Part shown: positions 22,868 to 32,988 of the stretch, one piece after another
Layout of the letters: the number at the start of each line of letters is the position of its first letter
Position numbering within the stretch: the first letter of the stretch is position 1
Source: Limnephilus marmoratus
Taxonomy: Eukaryota; Arthropoda; Insecta; Trichoptera; Limnephilidae
NCBI GenBank assembly: GCA_917880885.1
Contig: OU862927.1
Span: 19,671,450 to 19,735,449, forward strand
Length of the DNA stretch: 64,000 nucleotides
Direction of reading: 5' to 3'
The notes under the pieces: generated by a model
Database searches by the model: none
The model's input: only the letters and a program-made list of their open reading frames with translations
What the model was told of the DNA's origin: nothing
Position numbers and translations under genes: made by a program

Positions 22868-24721
22868 AACATACGTACATGTGTTTCTTGACGAAAATTG
22901 GTCCGTTTGTGTATTTATTTGCGCACTTAAAAACTAATATATTTTAGATTTTTTACATTCTTATTTTGCTTAGACATTATTAAAAAATTATAAATACTTG
23001 TTATCAAAAAATAATTAAAAAAAGGACATAATTTTAATAGCTTTATCATCACGCCTTTTAAGCACTTTTGGATGTAGATATAAATTAAAGCAAATTTGGA
23101 ATGAAATAAAATCGATATTGAGTTATAATTTTAAAAAGCTGGTACTGAGAATAATTAATCTTTCTCATTGGAACCGCCCTATACGATCGTAATAAACCCT
23201 GGTTAAACGCCCTTAACCAATTTTCTCGATCGCTAACATAACAGGGACCTCCGCCATCCATTTAGTTACGCAGTGCATTCAAATTGAACAAGTTTGGAGT
23301 TTACCAAGTTTCTATACAAATACGCCGAGACCCTTAGAATTCTGCTCAACTTGGATACAGATTTGAATCCATTTAAGTGAACAAGCGTGCAACCACAGTA
23401 ATGTAATATTATTATTATACCTTGAGCAGATTCGTAGTTATATAAGTCAAAGCTGAGTGTTAACTTTCTTCCAATGAACATATAGCTATTGCAGAGCTTT
23501 TTTAATGGTTCTCGAGAACTTAATCATGAAAACTTGTTGGTATCCATTTTCAATGTCGGCTATTACCGGCTATTAATTATTGGAGTTTTAGAATACGTGT
23601 AACGTAATTATTTCCATGGTGGTTATTCAGTCGGTACCTACTCTGGATTAGTAATATTAATTTCAGCGTGCCGTTGGCAACGACTGTGAATTTTGACTGA
23701 AAAGGTTGGCCGGACTGAGACAGAAAGGAGACGGTACAGGGAGAGGAAAAAATGGTGGAGGACGTTTTTTGGGGGACCGGGGCATAAGGACGGATAAAGG
23801 AGAAATGACGCGTGGAGATATTTCTAAATCATGTTTGATAAATTCAAGTTGCCTTTACGTTTCCTCCATAGTTTAAAGAAGAAACTGTATTTGGACGATT
23901 ATAAGTGCTACGCCACGACATAACAATCAATTTTCGGAAGTTAGTTCGCTAAATGATTGTGAAAATTTCTCCGTCAACGATGGCAGCGACTATTCCTCGT
24001 AACAGAATAGTTGCTTCATACAGTCCATGTTTTTGTTCATCAAGCCGGAGAGATCAGATGCATGCATCTGCAATTTGTTCTGGGAAGAATTATTGTTTGA
24101 CGCTCATAATGTTGCGGTAATCAGTTGATTGAGATTAGCAATCCTGATTGCTTCATAAATCGATGTTTTGGTCAAAGGTCGGCGAGGCTAAGTGAATTCA
24201 TCTGCAGTTTGATCTGAGAATGATTATTGTTTGGCGCTTGGAGTGATGCGGGAGTCGGTCTATCATAACTTGCAGTATCCAGGGTGAGTCGTGGAGCTCA
24301 CCTGGACTCAGTGCTGGAGATGTACAGCTGGGACAAACTGCCTTTTGGAGCATGATCTTGTAGAGTGGAATCTGCCAAGGGAGTGACTAAAATAACTGAT
24401 TTATCTCTTTCTCTCCTTCACCTTTTGAGGTTACAATTAAAGGTATTTATGTGGATCATGTGCTTGACAATAATTACAAGTACATTTTGTTCTAAGTATT
24501 TGCATCCAGATAGTAGCCTTCTTTCTATCCCATGCAAGACCCTGAAAGGATGAGAGCTCATGTTAACGGAACCTATTTGCTAAGGCAACAACAAATACCC
24601 GTGTCATATGTAGAAGGGCTGAAGGATGTAGAAAGGGGAAGGATATAAGAAAGAGAAAGGTAAGAAAGAACCTGAATACTAATATGTGAAAAAAAGCATT
24701 TTGAAAAGTTATTCGTCATCG
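22868..24721. other. unassigned DNA with one tandem duplication
   Basis: No gene is recognised. A diverged direct duplication with about 133-bp spacing lies at 24012-24262 (CATCTGCA and TTATTGTTTG words recur at 24066 and 24199). Confidence 0.5.
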
Positions 24722-25271
24722 CCCGATAAAGTTCTAGGAAAAAATTCGGTTTAGGGGCGATAGTCCTAGATATATTTTTTGTTTTTTATACTAATTATGG
24801 GCCGGAAAATCCGAATCTGAAAGAATTAGGCGTCGGCAAGCAATATTAACTGAATTACACGACTTTAAAATTTTCTATAAACACAAAGGAAAACAAGCCA
24901 TTTTGAATGCTTTTTTTTTTTTTTTTTTTTTATTTATTTAGGAGAAAATACAGATACAGATATTAATTGGCAAGAATATACAAAACATCAACTAGAGAAT
25001 TCACCTGCATCCAAACTATTTCTCACGAATTGACTTAAACATCTGTTAAAAACATATACAAATATTATGTCTTATAAATAGGGGAAAAAATATATAAGTA
25101 CATAAGAATATTATTTTACAAATAGAGATATGAAATAAATGCGCAATATCCTTATAAGAATTTACAAATTATTTTTGAAACAAAAAAATATAAATATAGA
25201 TAAACAATGTTATACAGAAATTTAAAAAAAAAATATATATATATATATAAACGAATGTATGTCTAAGTTGT

Positions 25272-28181
25272 TTACTTTGAACTTTGTAGGAAAACAGCCT
25301 TCATTTTTCTACTAAAAGTACTGCGTGTATCAAAAAATAAGTCAGAATCCTTGAGCTTTTGATTCTGATTAAGTGATTCGCACATTCTTCTGATTGGGTC
25401 CCTGACACCAGCATTTGTACGCGTCCGGCTAATGTGGAATAAGTCGTTAAGCCTTGTTACTCTGGGTGGTACTTTAAAGTTTATTAATTTCAGTAAGTCG
25501 GGACAGTCAATAACGTTGTTACAGATTTTATATAGAGTCATGAGATCAAGGTACGTTCGTCGGTTAGATAGCGTGGAGACGTTATAACTCGAAAGCATAT
25601 TTATGTACCCGCGTTTAGGTGCGCTCATTCTGTAATTGAGGCACTGCAGAAATTTCTTTTGAATACTTTCAATGTTTTCTTTATAGATACCGTAAAGTGG
25701 ATTCCATATGGAGGTGCAGTATTCAAGTTGAGAACGGACCAGCGTGTAGTAAAGAAGAAGATATGTTTCAGGTTTTCGAAATTCACGGCTGTTTCTGATG
25801 ACAAATCCTAGCATGCAGTAAGCTTTATTCACAATATTATCAATATGCGCATCGAAATGGAGTTTGGAATCAAAAAGTACGCCTATATCTCTTATACAGT
25901 AAACGCGCTCGAGTAAATAGTTACCAATAAAATAATTCTGTATGATGGCGTTATGATTTTTAGTAAAACTTATTTGTTTACATTTGTTGTAACTAAGGTA
26001 AATTTTGTTTTCATTGCAGAATGCTTCGAACCTTACTAAGTCGCTTTGGATTAGCAGACAATCGTTTAAATTCCTGACAATGGCAAATATTTTTATGTCA
26101 TCGGCGTACAAAAGAAATAAACAATGCAAGAAACATTTAGTAACAGTGTTAATAAAGAGTATAAACAACAGCGGACCCAGGATTGACCCCTGTGGCACGC
26201 CAGAAGTAACTGGCTCCCATGTAGAAGTGTGTCCTCGCAACGATACGGCTTGTTGTCTTTTTGTTAAATATGAGACAAACCAACGTAGTAAATTTCCTCT
26301 TATTCCGTTGTACATAATTTTTTTAATAAGAATAAGGTGGTCAACCTTGTCAAAAGCTTTTTTAAAATCGCAGTATATTGCATCTACCTGGTGGCCTCGA
26401 TCCATGCTGTTGAATAAGAAGTTTGAGTAAAGAAGTAAATTACTCATGGTAGATTTGCCTTTTACAAACCCATGTTGTTGTTCCGTAATTACGGAGGCAA
26501 GCTGGGGATATATATGGTCATGGACAAGTCTTTCCAAGAGTTTAGGGATCGCCGAGAGAATGGATATTGGCCTATAGTTTTCTACTTTTTGCCGTGAGTC
26601 GCCCTTGTGGACCGGTATAATATAGGCCAACTTCCACCTATCAGGGAAAACCCCGTCACTCAGGCATTTGTTAAATATTATGGTAAGTGGAACATATAGT
26701 GACGAAGCAGCAGATCTGAGGAAAAATGCCGGTATTCCGTCATGACCTGCACCCTTGTTTATATCTAGCGACATTAAACTCGAGAGCACTTCTTGTTCCG
26801 TTAATTCAATGGTGTGAATGTGCGCAAGTTCAGAGTCGCAAACGGCTTCAAGTTGGTCGATGTTAATCGTGTCGTTGACAGAGGAGGGTTCGAATGTTGA
26901 TTTAAAGAATTCAGAGAACATGTTACAAATATCCTGGGCATCGTTAGATTTGCGACCTTCGAAGGACATAGTAGCAGGGTATCCATCAGACGATTTTAAT
27001 GAGGATATGTATGACCAAAAACTTTTAATATTATTTTGCAACGAACTTTCGATGTTGTCAAAAAATAACTTTCGAGAATCACTAGCCAGTCTTTTGTATG
27101 TAGCACGTAAGAAGGAAAATTCACGATAGTCAGAAAGACCTTTATATGTCTTCCATTTGTGCCAGACTTTGTCTTTTTTCCGTGATAACCTAATAAGTTC
27201 GGGAGTAAACCATATGGGAAATTTGTCATTTCGTCGTGCCAATAATGGAATGGACTTATCAATTATATTATTTATTTTTAAATAGAATCGATCTACTGCT
27301 TCTTCGGCTGATAAACTTGCGGTTTCAGATAACCAATCAATACAATTAATGTCATTATTAATCTGAGTATAATCAGCTTTCCTGAAATTGCGCCTACGCT
27401 CTTTTTTGTTTTTGATTTTTGGTTGAGTTTCGGATGATATATCAAATTCAAGGGCTGGGTGGTGTCTGTCTTCTGAGAGCAGAGGGTCATTGCTGCGTGT
27501 AACATTTGTTTCGCGACTGTAGAATATGAGGTCTAAGTATTTTTCATTATGGTTAGGTATGCAATTATATTGGAGCAAGTTCATCAATGACATTGTTTGC
27601 AGCAAAGTTTGCGATGCAGCCGTGTTTGAAGAGGCGAGACCTTGACTGCAGCCTTCGGAAAAAGACCAAGTAAGAGTAGGTTGATTCATATCTCCAAGTA
27701 CACAAAACATATTATTTGGTTCAGATGAAAATACAGATTCTAGGTTTTTGGAGAAAATATCATAAAACGTTGGTGGCGAGACAGGAGGTATGTATACTGC
27801 ACATATGATGAGATTGGAAGACCTTACCGGAATAGACACGAAGATTTGTTCGATTTGGCTGGTTTCCCAGTCATCGAGCCGGGATGCTGCGAGCTCCTTG
27901 CGCACTGCTACCAGTACACCGCCTCCGTCCATCTTACCAGTAAGAGTACGGTCCCTATCTCGTCGGAACACCGTGTAGCGCGAATCTATTAATTCAGCCG
28001 TATTTATACTTGCTACAAGCCATGTTTCAACTAGAACTATAACATCATAGTTATTTGATAAAATATTCATAAGTAGTTTCTGAGTTTTAGTTCTAATACC
28101 ACCACAGTTCTGGTAATAAACAGATATAGATGATGATGAGATCATTTCAATAGAGTAATAGTGTATATCGATATATTCCAC
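25272..28181 (-). CDS. LINE ORF2: endonuclease-reverse transcriptase
   Basis: An uninterrupted 969-codon frame, a normal length for Jockey/CR1-group ORF2. An apurinic-type endonuclease fills about residues 15-240: YQNCGGIRTK at the start, VETWL with the catalytic Glu, GDMNQP, and EDRHHPAL carrying the catalytic His. The reverse transcriptase follows: GAGHDGIPAFFL, YCDFKKAFDKVDH, GVPQGSILGPLLF, and LLYADDIKIF with the catalytic YADD. The C-terminal region has RSQLEYCTSIWNP and RTRTNAGVRDPIRRM, as in the group. No RNase H is seen. The start could be Met1 or Met13 (MISSSSIS), which lies right before the endonuclease. It nicks target DNA and copies its own RNA at the nick. All key residues I can identify are present. 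Confidence 0.95.
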   Translation of the reverse strand: MEYIDIHYYSIEMISSSSISVYYQNCGGIRTKTQKLLMNILSNNYDVIVLVETWLVASINTAELIDSRYTVFRRDRDRTLTGKMDGGGVLVAVRKELAASRLDDWETSQIEQIFVSIPVRSSNLIICAVYIPPVSPPTFYDIFSKNLESVFSSEPNNMFCVLGDMNQPTLTWSFSEGCSQGLASSNTAASQTLLQTMSLMNLLQYNCIPNHNEKYLDLIFYSRETNVTRSNDPLLSEDRHHPALEFDISSETQPKIKNKKERRRNFRKADYTQINNDINCIDWLSETASLSAEEAVDRFYLKINNIIDKSIPLLARRNDKFPIWFTPELIRLSRKKDKVWHKWKTYKGLSDYREFSFLRATYKRLASDSRKLFFDNIESSLQNNIKSFWSYISSLKSSDGYPATMSFEGRKSNDAQDICNMFSEFFKSTFEPSSVNDTINIDQLEAVCDSELAHIHTIELTEQEVLSSLMSLDINKGAGHDGIPAFFLRSAASSLYVPLTIIFNKCLSDGVFPDRWKLAYIIPVHKGDSRQKVENYRPISILSAIPKLLERLVHDHIYPQLASVITEQQHGFVKGKSTMSNLLLYSNFLFNSMDRGHQVDAIYCDFKKAFDKVDHLILIKKIMYNGIRGNLLRWFVSYLTKRQQAVSLRGHTSTWEPVTSGVPQGSILGPLLFILFINTVTKCFLHCLFLLYADDIKIFAIVRNLNDCLLIQSDLVRFEAFCNENKIYLSYNKCKQISFTKNHNAIIQNYFIGNYLLERVYCIRDIGVLFDSKLHFDAHIDNIVNKAYCMLGFVIRNSREFRKPETYLLLYYTLVRSQLEYCTSIWNPLYGIYKENIESIQKKFLQCLNYRMSAPKRGYINMLSSYNVSTLSNRRTYLDLMTLYKICNNVIDCPDLLKLINFKVPPRVTRLNDLFHISRTRTNAGVRDPIRRMCESLNQNQKLKDSDLFFDTRSTFSRKMKAVFLQSSK

Positions 28182-28369
28182 ATTCGCGGGAGCGGTACTT
28201 TAAGTAGGACATACAAAGCATCAAAATTATATATGAAACATAGATAACTTATTAGATTAATTAGTATATAATAATAAATCAACAATATAAGATGTGAATG
28301 GATATGGTACAGAATGTTGAGAGAAAGCGGGCATCGATAAGACCAGTAACATATTTGTAATAGTAGTAG

Positions 28370-29182
28370 TCACATCTTTTGAAGATCTCCCTCACGACGA
28401 ATGGTAAACACCCTAGAGAGATCATCCTTCTTCGCCATGATACTTCCGTTCCTCACCCATGTGTACTTATAGCCGTTAGCTTTTCCGGCGGCACGTGTTT
28501 TTGCAAAAAGTATTTTATTTTTTAAGGTCAGGTGCTCGTTAACATAGAAATTTGTGGCGGGAACACCAAGTCCTAGTTGCTCCGTGGTGAGGCCGCGACG
28601 AGTCCTTACTGCAGCGATGACGTCATCACGGAGGCGCTTTGTCGAGAGCTGCACGACGATGTTGCGTGGTCGGTTGGAGGGCGAAGAGTGACCGCGAGCG
28701 ACGCGGTGCACCGACACAATACTGCTACTCGGAAGCGGCACATTGACAGTTGATCCCATTTTGTCCAATAAGGTCATCAGATTCTCACCCTTGACCTCGG
28801 GTATGCCGTGAATGTCTATGTTACACCCTCTGCTTCGTTGTTCCATTTCGTCCTGAGCGTCTCGGAGTGATTCGATTTCTTGTCTAAGGTTAACATTTTC
28901 CTCCTGGAGAACACTCATTTTATCTTCCAATTTCTTGTTATTAGTTAGTACCATCTCTATATTTTTGATAAGATCGTCATATTTAGAACTGATAAACTCC
29001 AGTGATTTTTTTGTTTCTGAGTTCTCCCTTTCTAGTTTTTTGTAAATATTAGTTTCAAATTCATTCATGCCTTTTCTAAAATCTTCTAAAGTCAGCTGCG
29101 TTGTGTGTGAGTCAGGAGAGGGCGAAACCGGGATAGCTGCGAACTTCTTAGTTTTGTCCGAGTTGCTGCGGGTAGATGCCAT
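28370..29182 (-). CDS. LINE ORF1: coiled-coil RNA-binding protein with FP-like C-terminus
   Basis: An open 270-codon frame. Residues 1-40 are Ser/Thr-rich. About 45-115 form a heptad-rich coiled coil (LEDKMSVLQEENVNLRQEIE). Then comes an RRM-like segment (RSRGCNIDIHGIPE ... RNIVVQLSTKRLRDDVIAAV) and a C-terminal segment (FYVNEHLT ... GYKYTWVRNGSIMAKKDD). This order is that of LINE ORF1 chaperones, which trimerise and coat element RNA. The last part resembles the family of the baculovirus FP25K protein, a known relationship for insect LINE ORF1s. It lies 188 bp before ORF2 on the same strand and is intact. Confidence 0.9.
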   Translation of the reverse strand: MASTRSNSDKTKKFAAIPVSPSPDSHTTQLTLEDFRKGMNEFETNIYKKLERENSETKKSLEFISSKYDDLIKNIEMVLTNNKKLEDKMSVLQEENVNLRQEIESLRDAQDEMEQRSRGCNIDIHGIPEVKGENLMTLLDKMGSTVNVPLPSSSIVSVHRVARGHSSPSNRPRNIVVQLSTKRLRDDVIAAVRTRRGLTTEQLGLGVPATNFYVNEHLTLKNKILFAKTRAAGKANGYKYTWVRNGSIMAKKDDLSRVFTIRREGDLQKM

Positions 29183-29730
29183 TTCGTCAGCTTATATCTA
29201 TAATCCTTTTCGTAGTAAGTTTCGTAGTAAGTTTCGGAGTAATGCACTTTCACTGCCTTGCTACTAAAGTAGCATTAGACTTTTGAACTATGATTTGACT
29301 TTTGCTGCAGAGTGTAAACTAAGAAAAAATAGCACTTGCACTCGCTTATTTTCAACCAGAAAATGACGAAAGGTGGAGGGATTCTGTCCCTGTACAAACA
29401 GCAAATTATTTGAAAAGTTAATAGTTTTTAAAACTTATTATTTTGTTATTTTTTCGGGAGCAAATGTAGCAGACAGCTGTCACTTTGAAGTATTATTGTT
29501 GTATTTGAAACTTTGACACTACAAGTCATAGAAAACAAGAAAGATGTTACACCACATAAAATTAAGTGTTGCCATTAAGCAATAATATCAATAAAGTAAA
29601 ACTTTCCGACACGATACTTCCTCACATGATAATTCATCACATAACACATTAACCTGATGAATTATGACTATCTCAACGGCCATATTCTTAGACCAAAAGT
29701 ATGTAAATTCGTAGTCTTAAAAATGCGTAA

Positions 29731-29755
29731 CCTAACCTAACCTAACCTAACCTAA
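29731..29755. repeat. (CCTAA)5 array
   Basis: Five perfect CCTAA units, the insect telomere motif in reverse, in the loop of the foldback element. Too short to be a telomere; probably carried or expanded inside the repeat. Confidence 0.85.
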
Positions 29756-30384
29756 CGCTAGGTTTGTGTAACATGGTTTGTGCCCCTTTATACCGCCTGC
29801 TCGCGTCAAGGCAAGAAAACATCCCAGTTTTCAAGTAGTTTAGCGGCTACGCTAGGTTTATGTAATATGGTTTGTGATACAAAAGTGAGTAAAATTTATA
29901 AAAAATAATTACTTAAATTAGTTATTGATATTATTGCTTAATGGCAACACTTAATTTTATGTGGTGTAACATCTTTCTTGTTTTTCTATGACTTGTAGTG
30001 TCAATGCATTCAAAATGGCTTGTTTTCCTTTGTGTTTATAGAAACTTTTAAAGTCGTGTAATTCAGTTAATATTGCTTGCCGACGCCTAATTCTTTCAGA
30101 TTCGGATTTTCCGGCCCATAGTTAGTATAAAAATAACTAGTTTTATTATCTAGGAACGCTGCCCCTAAACCGAACTTTACCCAAGTTCTGTAATGTATCA
30201 TAATATCAGTCTGTGATGAACTCATTATTTCCTATTGTCATATGGTCATATGCTGTCGGTTACGACATATGTCGAAGATACGAGTAGTCGAACACTGGCA
30301 GGCAAGTATTATTTTGCGAGAGTTCTCCAGACAATATCTTGCTTCCGAGTTGGAAGGACCTGTGTTTTCTTAAACCATATTTGT

Positions 30385-31125
30385 ATAGTACATAGGGATG
30401 CAACGATATATCGGAAAACCGATAAATATCGATATATCGAACCCTAAAAATATCGATATTCATCGATATCGACGATTCGCCGATATCGATATATCAATAT
30501 CGAAAAACTCAATATATCGTTTCGAAATATCGAAAAACCCGCCCAAGTTAAAATACCCACGAAATCAGATAAAATACTATTACTGGCAACTCTGACTGTC
30601 TAAAAAAATGATTCGGTCCTCTACTCCAATCTGTCATAGATGAGTGCTGTTTGTTGTTTGTGGTCTGCGTGGTCTGTTCTGTTCTGTGTCTACCAATTGT
30701 GGAAACAAGTTTTCCACCTGCACGTCTTTTTTCAAACGCAGGAACCACTATAACTCAAAGCAGAAACCGGCTACAAGGAAGCAGACTGTCAAAGTTACTA
30801 TTTTTAAGTTCGATAGCTGGTACAAAATACTAGAATTAATTTTTTTTAAATAAATTTATGAACAAAAAAACACATTTTATATGCCTATCCAAATTTTTGA
30901 TTATTCACATAGGTAAGTATAAACAATTAGATATATACGTACATAATCGATAAACGTGATATAACTAAAACTATATTGGATTTCTATAAGCTTTGAAAAA
31001 AAGAAGAACTATCGCTATATCGGCCTACTAGACCGATATATCGATATATCAATATCGACTTAATTCGATATATATCGATATCGATATATCGATATTTTGA
31101 AAAACCTTGCATCCCTAATAATACA
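30385..31125. mobile_element. hAT-like MITE rich in TATCGATA
   Basis: The ends TAGGGATGCAA (30393) and TTGCATCCCTA (to 31117) are exact inverted repeats of the hAT type. They are flanked by 8-bp duplications ATAGTACA (30385-30392) and ATAATACA (31118-31125), 7 of 8 matching. The subterminal regions are chains of ATATCGATATATCG. No transposase domain is seen, so the 725-bp element is non-autonomous. Confidence 0.8.
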
Positions 31126-31194
31126 CAATAACAATAAACAGTAACTATAAATCTTTTAATCAAAGTGAGTAGTCAATTTTTATAAGAAAAAATC

Positions 31195-31580
31195 TCTTTT
31201 TATAACTTTTGAAGGTTATTCCCATAAATGTAATATATCATTGAAGAAGAAAATAGTAATAATAATCTAAACGAAAATATGAAAGAGAACAAGACACAGA
31301 AAAACAGAAAAAGATAATGGTCGCAACTGGGACTCGATCCCAGAACCTCTCGTCATCCGGGACGCGAGTTTACCAATTCCGCCATTGAGCCATACTGTCA
31401 AACCGTCATAATAGCCAATCTAATATTTAAAAATTTTGAATTATCAATATTATCTACAACGAATTTATTTTCCATATCATAGGCAACTACCCTTTTTATT
31501 GGAAACCATTATTCTAAGAATTGGTTTGTAACCTGGATAGCGCCACGGATAAATATATTCGATTTTATTTATATGGAACT
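31195..31580 (-). mobile_element. tRNA-headed SINE, copy 1
   Basis: On minus the tRNA-like head (31394-31319) has an A-box-like TGGCGGAATTGG and a B-box-like word (GGGATCGAGTCC). It is followed by a tail (TCTGTGTCTTGTTCTCTTTC and a run ending in TTCTTCTTCAATGATATATT) reaching about 31195. The upstream flank to 31580 is also shared with the copy at 54450-54830, so the unit is about 385 bp. Confidence 0.65.
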
Positions 31581-31760
31581 ATTGACTTTTTATAAAAGTT
31601 TAAATGAATATTCAATTTTTATAAGAAAAACTCTCTTTTTATAACTTTTGAAGGTTATTCTTATCAATGTAATATATCAATGAAGAAGAAGATAATAATA
31701 ATAATAACCTAAACGAAAATATGAAAAAGAACAAGACACAGGAAACAGAACAAGATAATG

Positions 31761-31844
31761 GTCGCAAATAGTGCGCAATGGCGGAATTGGTAAACGCACG
31801 TCCCGGATAGACGAGAGGTTCTGGGTTCGAGTCCCAGTTGCGAC
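31761..31844 (+). tRNA. tRNA-like SINE head (pseudo-tRNA)
   Basis: A 7-bp acceptor-like pairing GTCGCAA/TTGCGAC encloses TGGCGGAATTGGTAAACGC (A-box) and a perfect T-arm CTGGG-TTCGAGT-CCCAG with the exact B-box GGTTCGAGTCC. The anticodon arm would be CGTC-CCGGATA-GACG, only 4 bp, and several bases next to the D arm do not fit a normal cloverleaf. Other copies at 31319-31394, about 54008-54080 and about 54568-54650 show it is a repeat, not a single functional tRNA gene. Confidence 0.4.
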
Positions 31845-31880
31845 CATTATCTTTTTCTGTTTTTCTGTGTCTTGTTCTCT

Positions 31881-32377
31881 CGTCAGGCATCCCCCCTCCC
31901 CCACCCCAAACTCCTATTTACTTTTCTTTAAGGCACCACCGAGGAACCGGCTAAGGGGCGCGGAAGCGGAGTGTAGTTAATGGCTAGATCGAACGTCGTG
32001 AGCATTCTTGCTGGGACTGCCAATCGATTGGAGAGGAGTCCCACCCGTTTTCCAGCGCTATACTTTTATTACGTATGTACTGTGTCTTCCTCCCTACAGG
32101 TGCTTGCAGGATTTGCTTGATACAATCACCCAGCGCTTGCCTCCTCGTGGACTATCACCAATCTTGTCCGTAGTTATACTAACACTTATTGTATTTTGAT
32201 TTCCCGCTAAGCACTTGCATACTAACAACGTATGCAGGGACACTGGAGGTCTACATTCGTTCAAAATTAAATGTAGATTCGTTCATTCAAAAAAATTAGA
32301 CTCCTTGCGCGGGCCTTGAAGGAGTGACCATCTGTTACTTATACCAGGGCGGATAAGTGGCGGATAACCTCCAATGT
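31881..32377 (+). mobile_element. 5'-truncated R1-clade LINE 3' UTR
   Basis: The last 170 bp match the 3' end of the R1-clade element at 57800-62278 (blocks GGTCTACATTCGTT, CAAAAAAATTAGACTCCTTG, and a CAATG terminus). It is flanked by CTTGTTCTCT (31871-31880) and CCTGTTCTCT (32378-32387), a near-perfect target duplication in the SINE tail. The short frames inside are not genes. Confidence 0.7.
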
Positions 32378-32516
32378 CCTGTTCTCTTTCATATGTTCGT
32401 TTAGATTATTATTATTGTCTTCTTCTTCAATGATATATTAAAGTGAATAGTACTGAGATGAAGTAAAATGATCTGTGGATCTTAACGACCTGCTTTGATG
32501 ATGACACTGATATATT

Positions 32517-32980
32517 GTCCGCACCACCTTCGGGCAAAGACACTCTAAATACATAGCTTGCAAACTATACAATACACTACCAACTACGATCAGACAAAGT
32601 GACTCCTTTACAAAATTCAAACAAGATATAAAAAAATGGATTATAAGTATTGGACGCCACACTATCACAAATATCTGTAAAATAAATCACATATAGACAG
32701 AAATAACTATTCACATACAACCTAACCCATATAAAATAAATGATAATAATGGAATCCTGTCAAATTTAACCTATAAATAGATTAGGCAGAATTTATTTCA
32801 TTACTCCATCTCCAACATTTATAAAATAACTCTCTTTAAAAGATTTACCACCCTTCCAATCACCCTTCTGTTTTAATTCTATCCTTGTAACTACTATATT
32901 CATTTATGTACCTGTACGCCTGTCTCGACACAGGTATACCCTAGTGAGACAGGCATACAAATAAAACCATTGTAAATATA
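32517..32980 (+). pseudogene. Jockey/CR1-type LINE ORF2 extreme C-terminus and 3' UTR
   Basis: Codons from about 32517 to the stop at 32694-32696 read TTFGQRHSKYIACKLYNTLP, then FTKFKQDIKKWI, the usual end of Jockey/CR1-group ORF2. The 3' UTR contains a hairpin (GCCTGTCTCGACACAGG) and ends around 32980. All upstream coding is lost. Confidence 0.65.
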
Positions 32981-32988
32981 TTTTATCA

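Larger units (their letters stand above)
24911..29512 (-). mobile_element. full-length Jockey/CR1-group LINE
   Basis: Runs on minus from a 5' UTR near 29512 through ORF1 (29182-28370) and ORF2 (28181-25272) to a TAAATAAATA plus poly(A) end (24940-24911, T-run of about 21 on plus). Both ORFs are open. A 188-bp gap separates them, so ORF2 would need reinitiation or internal entry. It sits in the left arm of a foldback element, whose intact right arm reveals the pre-insertion sequence. A clear target duplication was not seen. Confidence 0.9.
24722..30190. mobile_element. foldback element split by a LINE
   Basis: The outer arms 24722-24910 and 30006-30190 are reverse complements (for example TTCAGATTCGGATTTTCCGG on the right). 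The inner arms 29513-29594 and 29922-30004 also pair. Read as one hairpin, the inner left arm should follow directly after 24910; instead 4.6 kb of LINE sits exactly there. Without the LINE the element would be about 0.87 kb, with a loop (29595-29921) that contains five CCTAA units. Confidence 0.85.
31636..32445 (+). mobile_element. tRNA-headed SINE pair in inverted orientation, interrupted
   Basis: A tail in minus orientation (31636-31757) runs into a plus-strand tRNA head (31761-31844) and its plus tail (31845-31880, resuming 32388-32445). The two tails are reverse complements, so the tRNA-like head sits at the apex of a hairpin with arms over 100 bp. An R1-clade fragment (31881-32377) interrupts the right arm. 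Confidence 0.7.

Noticed and set aside
26005..26430. 141-codon plus frame opposite the LINE ORF2, and other antisense frames within 25-29 kb
   Set aside because: Shadow frames of the real minus-strand LINE genes.
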